DNA from: Spisula solida
Lineage: Eukaryota > Mollusca > Bivalvia > Venerida > Mactridae
Reading direction: 5' to 3'
Length of the DNA stretch: 64,000 nt
Assembly: GCA_947247005.1 (NCBI GenBank)
Contig: OX365945.1
Span: forward strand, 32,852,551 to 32,916,550
Shown here: piece after piece, positions 58,666 to 64,000 of the stretch
How positions within the stretch are numbered: the first letter of the stretch is position 1
Layout: each line of letters begins with the position of its first letter
Program-made: the position numbers and the translations under genes
Notes under the pieces: model-generated
Databases searched by the model: none
Told to the model about the DNA's origin: nothing
Seen by the model: the letters and a program-made list of their open reading frames with translations, nothing else

Positions 58666-59914
58666 AATTTGGAGCTGCCAGATCCATGGACTCTACATTG
58701 ACACCTGATGCTGAGCGTAACAAAAGTGTTTTGTCAATTGCATTGGGGTTGAAGGGGTATATTCCACATTTTCTAAATCCTTCAGTTTTGCAGTTCATGG
58801 TGAAACTTTTTTCGAAAACTGACTTAAAGACGGCGCTAACATTTTTCTTCGATATCCAAATATCGAATTTAATCATTTTAGCCTGATTGACAAATTTGGC
58901 TGTCTCAATTTTCATTTTTCTGTATACAGCAACATCTAAACGCTGGGTGATATGAGTTGTCTTAGGTGGAAGGCATAATAATATTACATCATTTGCGATT
59001 GCCTATCGTACCAACTGTACGCTTATATGCGAAGAAGCTCCATCCTGAATAAGCAACAAAGGCCGTTGCTGCACTGCGTGTATAAGAAAGGTTTTCTCGA
59101 ACCATTGGTGGTATAAAGTCTGGTCCATAAAACCGCTATCACTACAGGCATAACTGGCGTTTATTGGTCCATTGCGATGATAAGCACCGCCGGGTAGTGT
59201 CTTACTGAATATTATTATTGGGGGTATTGTACTCCCGGCAGCGTTAACACAACAATGGACCGATATGTGCTCGCTTGTGCCCACACACACAGAATGTGCG
59301 TGCTTATTGCGGGTGGGGACAAGAACCTTTTGTCCATCTGACTTGTTTAGATACAAGGCTGCTTCGTCGCAATTATATATCCTTTCAGGTTTGTCGTTTA
59401 AGTAATTACATTCAAGAGTTTCTTTCAATAATTGGAAGTATTCTCGTAAAGTATTAACATTGCCAAATGTAGCTCTGCCCCTGTCGAGCGCGTCGGGACG
59501 TCGTAAACCTAGTGATGGATGTCGCTGCTTAAAACCTCGCCACCACTTCCTGGACGGCCCAGCCTTGCTGAAAACTTGATCTTTGCCGCGCTCTTTGGCG
59601 ATGCACCAAGCAAATCCTATGACTTGTTGTATAGACAGAGGGAATCCACGGTTAGACATATACTCTATTTAGCTACAAAGGGCCGATTCTTCTTCAGAAT
59701 TTAAAGCAGTACGTACTCCCATCTTTGAACCTACACTTACTTTCCCATTTATTCGGTCAGACAATGTCATTCTAGGTACACCATACTTTTTGGCTGCTGC
59801 AGATATGGTCATTTTATCGTTTTTAACAGCATTATATGCTGAAGTCATTGCGTCTTCAGTCCATTGTCGCAATTTTATTGGCCTTTTATTTTGCTTGTCC
59901 ATGTCTGTAAACAC
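58666..59914 (-). pseudogene. pogo-like (CENP-B/DDE_1) transposase, broken
   Basis: Read on the minus strand the frame is continuous except for two in-frame stops: TAA at about 59669-59671 and TAG at about 59003-59005. Order: an N-terminal psq-type helix-turn-helix (ISAAAKKYGVPRMTLSDRIN), a CENP-B/Tc5-type HTH (FSKAGPSRKWWRGFKQRHPS), then a DDE domain with candidate acidic residues in YNCDEAALYL, IQDGASSHIS and TQRLDVAVYR. About 35 residues separate the last two, within the pogo range. The C-terminal end is cut off by the inverted repeat at 58600-58663. It cannot make an intact protein as read, though all three acidic positions remain. Confidence 0.9.
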
Positions 59915-60584
59915 TTACAAAAAGAAAGGTAGTTTCATGTGATATCAGATTGATAGATCAAATAATGACTTTTACACGCACGGAACTAACAGGGGCGGCT
60001 GTCCGGGCTCTCCTGTGTGGTTATATTATATAAAATAATATATTTAAACTGGGGTTTCAGGGGTAAGGGTCTGATGAGGAAATCCATCTGGGAAAAATAG
60101 CTGGTTGGACCCCCGATAAGATAAATTGCTGGTCAAACCCATTCCTGAGAATGAAGTTGGTCGCCTTGGACACCCCCAAGAAAACATTCTGGATCCGCAC
60201 ATGGGACTCTTTATTAATTATTGGTTTAAAATGTCAGAGTGTTTAACTGTGTTATATATCTAACGTTACCTGCATTTCATTTGAGGATGACATATTCATA
60301 ACAGTATTCTAATGGAATTATTAACGTTATTGGTTAAGTATTTGACTACCTTAAGGTCGTCAAGTTGTGCCTAAACTCGTCACCTGTATTACGCATCAAA
60401 TATATTGAACTCTATGACTGCATGGAATTGAAAGGGGGGTAATGTATGCAGCAAATTATATACCAAGACATCCGAGTTATTGTTCATGAGTAGCACATGG
60501 TATATATGACGTAATCTGTATTCGCCTGGTACGTAGTCACTCACAACTTATCCGTCGCCTTTTAGTCCAGGTGCCAGAGGGGGT
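59915..60584. other. intergenic, nothing recognised
   Basis: No ORF, inverted repeat or RNA-like structure stood out. It should contain the far end of the pogo-like element, but I could not see its terminal repeat. Confidence 0.35.
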
Positions 60585-61640
60585 AACCTAACTTTGGAGT
60601 CCGCACAAAATGTTTTGGTACCAAAATGTTCAGGAGGATGTCCCCACTCAGAATCTGTTGTATGACACCTTGTCACCCTTGAGCATTTTCCAAGATGGCC
60701 GCCAAGATGGCCGCCATTAACTGCCAATTTATACACAATATTATGTTTCAGTGAGGAAGTTATGAATGAATGTAATGCTAAATGTTTGCATTCATAGTAT
60801 TCACTTGATGGTGTGTTTCAAATGGACATACTACACTGACCACTATGAGGCCAAGGTCAAGGTCATTTCAAGGTCAAAGTACAAAAATAGCTGAAAATGT
60901 GATATTTTGCTCTACCTTTGTACTAGAATATATATTTTGTTTGTATATTGTATCATATAATTGGGATAGAAAAGTGATAGAAGTTTTGGTAAGAACATTT
61001 ATCTCTAATTCAAAAAAACTGTTTTTACTTCAGCATATTGTATCTTTGTGAAAATAACCATTTTATTCATGTCCATGATGTCAGATATGACATTTTTTGT
61101 AAAATTTCTGATTCGATATTCATAATTAACCTAATTTTGGAGTATTTACAAGAAAAGCTTTGGTACCAAAATGTTCAGGAGGATGTCCCCACTCAGAATC
61201 TGTTGCATGACACCTTGTCACCCTTGAGCATTTTCCAAGATGGCCGCCAATATGGCCGCCATAAGTTACAAATTCATACATTATTTATGTTCTAGTGAGG
61301 AAGTTATGAATGCATGTAATCGTAATTGTTGCATTCATATAGTAAGCATTTGATGGTGTGCAAGAAATAGACATACACATACTACACTGACCACTTCGAG
61401 ACCAAGGTTAAGGTCATTTCAAGGTCAAAGAACAAACATTTGATATTTCTTCTCTCCTTTTTTATGATAATTATATTTGTTACAACTTGATTTGGTTAGA
61501 AAAATGATAGACGTTTTGGCAAGTACATGTTTTCTTATTATGAAGACTTTTATTCAGCATGTTATAATTTTGTGAAAATAACTTTTTTATGCATGTCCAT
61601 GATGTCCGATGTGACATTAATTCATACAATTTTCTATTAT
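60585..61640 (+). repeat. direct tandem duplication of an about 535-bp unit
   Basis: GGTACCAAAATGTTCAGGAG occurs at 60617 and 61162. CCAAGATGGCCGCCA, TGAGGAAGTTATGAATG and GGTCATTTCAAGGTCAAAG follow in the same order both times; TGTCCATGATGTC recurs 524 bp apart. The units have diverged by many substitutions. Confidence 0.85.
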
Positions 61641-61749
61641 AACTACCTCTTTCGAACACATGAATTGACATTTACATGTTTTGCTATAAAGTATAATGCT
61701 AGATTTCATTGTTGAGCCTACATCTGTTTGTTACATCGGTAATGTAGGT

Positions 61750-64000
61750 ACCCATAGAGCTAGGCTGTGTGGTATACTCTATAGAACCCGGAAAAGCTGT
61801 TCTATGCAGTGTTATGTACCTCAAGAATAACTGTGTTTATCATTTTTATGTACCATATAGAGCCATGAAAGGCAGGGTCTTGTAGTTATCCAATATAATT
61901 ATCGTAAAAGGTCTATTTCTACCTATATTGGGTACCGGCAGGGTAATGAATGGTTTATTAGGTCGTGTTAGGTACCTGGTAGGGGATGGAATGGCTGTAC
62001 TTGGAGCTGATGAGCTCCTCGTCTTAATGACTAGGTTACTTTAATAAACGGTAGTGAGTACACCTATAGGTCAAGGGGTGGATGTACTTGGTGGTGATAA
62101 GTACCCCTTAGATCCTGTTATGGATGTACTACGTGATAGTTACTATCCCATAGGCTTTGATGGCTGAAGAGGTGGTGATGAATACATATAGGGGCATATA
62201 TGGATGTACCATGTGGTGGTAAGTATCCTATACAGCTTGGCATTGCTGTACTTCGATATGACGCGCACCCCGAATGTTCGGTAAGCTGCAGTTAATAGTG
62301 CCGAGTACACCCATAGGTCATGGGTTGGCAGTCTTGGATGGTGGTGAGTTACCTATAGGGCCTGATATGGCTGTACTTGATGTTGATGAGAACTTCAAAT
62401 ACGTGGGGTGGCTGTCCTGTGTAGTGGGGAGTACCCTTTAGATCCTGGTATGGCTGTACTTTTTAGTAGTAACAACCTCAAAGAGACAGTGCTGTCTGAT
62501 CATGGTGGCGAATACCATACATGGGCTCGTTAGAACACCTTTGGGGCAGGTATGTCTGTATTTTGTGGAAGTAAGTACTCCATGGAGTCTGCACATGCTA
62601 TTGGTGGATACCATATAGGGGCTGCGTGCTAGCTGTACTTGTTGACTTTGAGTTTTCCTTAGGACTCTGTTTTGTCTGTACTTGGTGGTGATAACTATTT
62701 CATAGCATAAGGTATGATTGTCATTAGTGGTTTGAAGTACCTTGTGTGACCATGTAGGGCTTTGTATTGCATAGGGTATTGATGTATGTACATGGTGGTA
62801 AGTACCCTATTGGGAATGTGATGGCAGTGCTTGGTGATGGAGAGGACCCCTTAGGGTCTGATATTGATATACAGTTACTAAGTGGTAGTGGGTCAGGGAT
62901 ATCTATACTTGATGGAATTGAGTACCAGGGGATGTGGTGGCTGTACTTGGTGGTGGTGAGTATCCCTCATGTTCTTGAAGACTAACCTAAGTGTTAGTGG
63001 CTATCCCATAGAAAATAAGATGTATGTGCATGATGGTGTTGAGTATCGTGTAGAGGCTGGAATGGCTGTACTCGGGGCTGATGAGCGCGACTAGGGCTGA
63101 TCATTCTTTTTAGGATTTCTGACAGCTAAAACTAGGCATTATAGTCATCTTAATGTGGAAACTGGGTTATTTAGCTAGGGTATTCAGTTTTTTTGTCGCT
63201 GAAATTAATTCATTATACTTTTCTACAGCTTGGACTTGGCGGATCTTTACTTGTTTAGTTGGGCTTGTGCCTAGTATGTGTCTTATGTTTTCTGTGCTCG
63301 GTTGGTTCAGCCTAGCTCGGATAGTAAAGCTAATCATCCTGCCTTCCCTGTCTGACTTAATATACCGGTATCTTTTTTAGTGACTGGGATCAATTTAATT
63401 AACGATATTAGTGATAGTGACTATACTATAGACTTGGATGGCTGTACTAGGTGATACATACATCATATGGCATGGGATGGCTGTCCTGTGTGGTTGAGAA
63501 TATCCATTGTGGCCTGGTAAAGCTGTATTTGATTGTGGTGAGTACCCCTCAGGACATTCTATGGCCAACTAAGTGATAGTTGGTATCATATAGAAGATAA
63601 AATGTCTGAGCATGATGGTGTTGAGTACCGTGTAGGGGCTCGAATGGCTGTATTTGGAGCTGATGAGCTCGTCTTAGTGACTGGGTTGACTTTAATTTAC
63701 GGCAGTAAGTACAACCATCGATATTTCAACGGATGGCTGTACTTGGTGGTTGTAAGTATCCTTTAGAGTTGATATGGATGTACTAAGTGGTAATGAAGAT
63801 CCCACAGTCTTGGATGGGTGCACTAGATGATGCATACTTCATAGGGCAGGAATGTCCTTTTGTAAAGAATATCCATTATAACCTGGTATGGCTATACTTT
63901 ATCGTGATGATTACATGGAATGGGTATATGTTTTGAGAGTGAGAACTCCATAGAGCCTGTGATATTTGTTCTTGGTTTATTGTGTATAAATTGGCAGTTA
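61750..64000 (+). repeat. old degenerate minisatellite, roughly 45-50-bp unit
   Basis: Variants of GGATGGCTGTACTTGGTGGT and GATGAGTACCCCTTAGG recur throughout to the window edge. Larger blocks also repeat: GAATGGCTGTA(C/T)T(T/C)GG then GCTGATGAGC at about 61990, 63060 and 63645. A partly unique stretch lies at about 63085-63400. No coding evidence. Confidence 0.75.

Overview
The window looks like nuclear DNA from an animal, most likely a bivalve mollusc. The genes have introns with GT/AG borders, the background is AT-rich and crowded with small non-autonomous DNA transposons and tRNA-headed SINEs, and the protein families are metazoan. The bivalve assignment is inference from the style of the repeats and gene families.

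Genes on the + strand: (1) a Golgi-type carbohydrate sulfotransferase, coding exons 2564-2666, 4834-4889 and 6813-7904, assembled here to 416 residues from two short exons plus one large exon; (2) a small charged protein of about 149 residues spread over four exons (12672-12792, 17341-17453, 18649-18752, 19794-19905) with a weak stathmin-like look and two perfect cAMP-response palindromes just upstream; (3) a GT11 alpha-1,2-fucosyltransferase, exons 31814-32616 and 33902-34236, whose most 5' exon I could not find. On the - strand: (4) a single-coding-exon ASTE1 (asteroid) XPG/FEN-like nuclease at 39972-41840. Genes 1 and 3 both make type II Golgi-style glycan-modifying enzymes; nothing else links the genes.

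Mobile DNA by region: a 5'-truncated LINE at 126-2190; MITEs, foldback elements and SINEs between and inside the genes, several nested (a TTA-flanked element in a MITE at 11366-11983; a TA-flanked 1.34-kb element in an older repeat at 14992-16330; a SINE inside a foldback inside a long-terminal-inverted-repeat element at 26339-29908); a broken pogo-like transposase at 58666-59914. Families with several copies here are labelled M1 (10711, 11079, 15753), M2 (19379, 21458, 35341, 37135, 38453), M3 (4465, 9792, 36128) and R4 (14720/16331, 43230).

Tandem repeats dominate the right half. The largest is a 9.2-kb array of a 22-bp G-rich unit (44483-53705, about 420 units) with higher-order block duplications. 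Others are 69 bp (13860-14705), about 32 bp (18258-18620), 62 bp (30925-31550), 31 bp (34300-35150), a 1-kb pair of about 535-bp units (60585-61640), and an old degenerate array running off the right edge (61750-64000).
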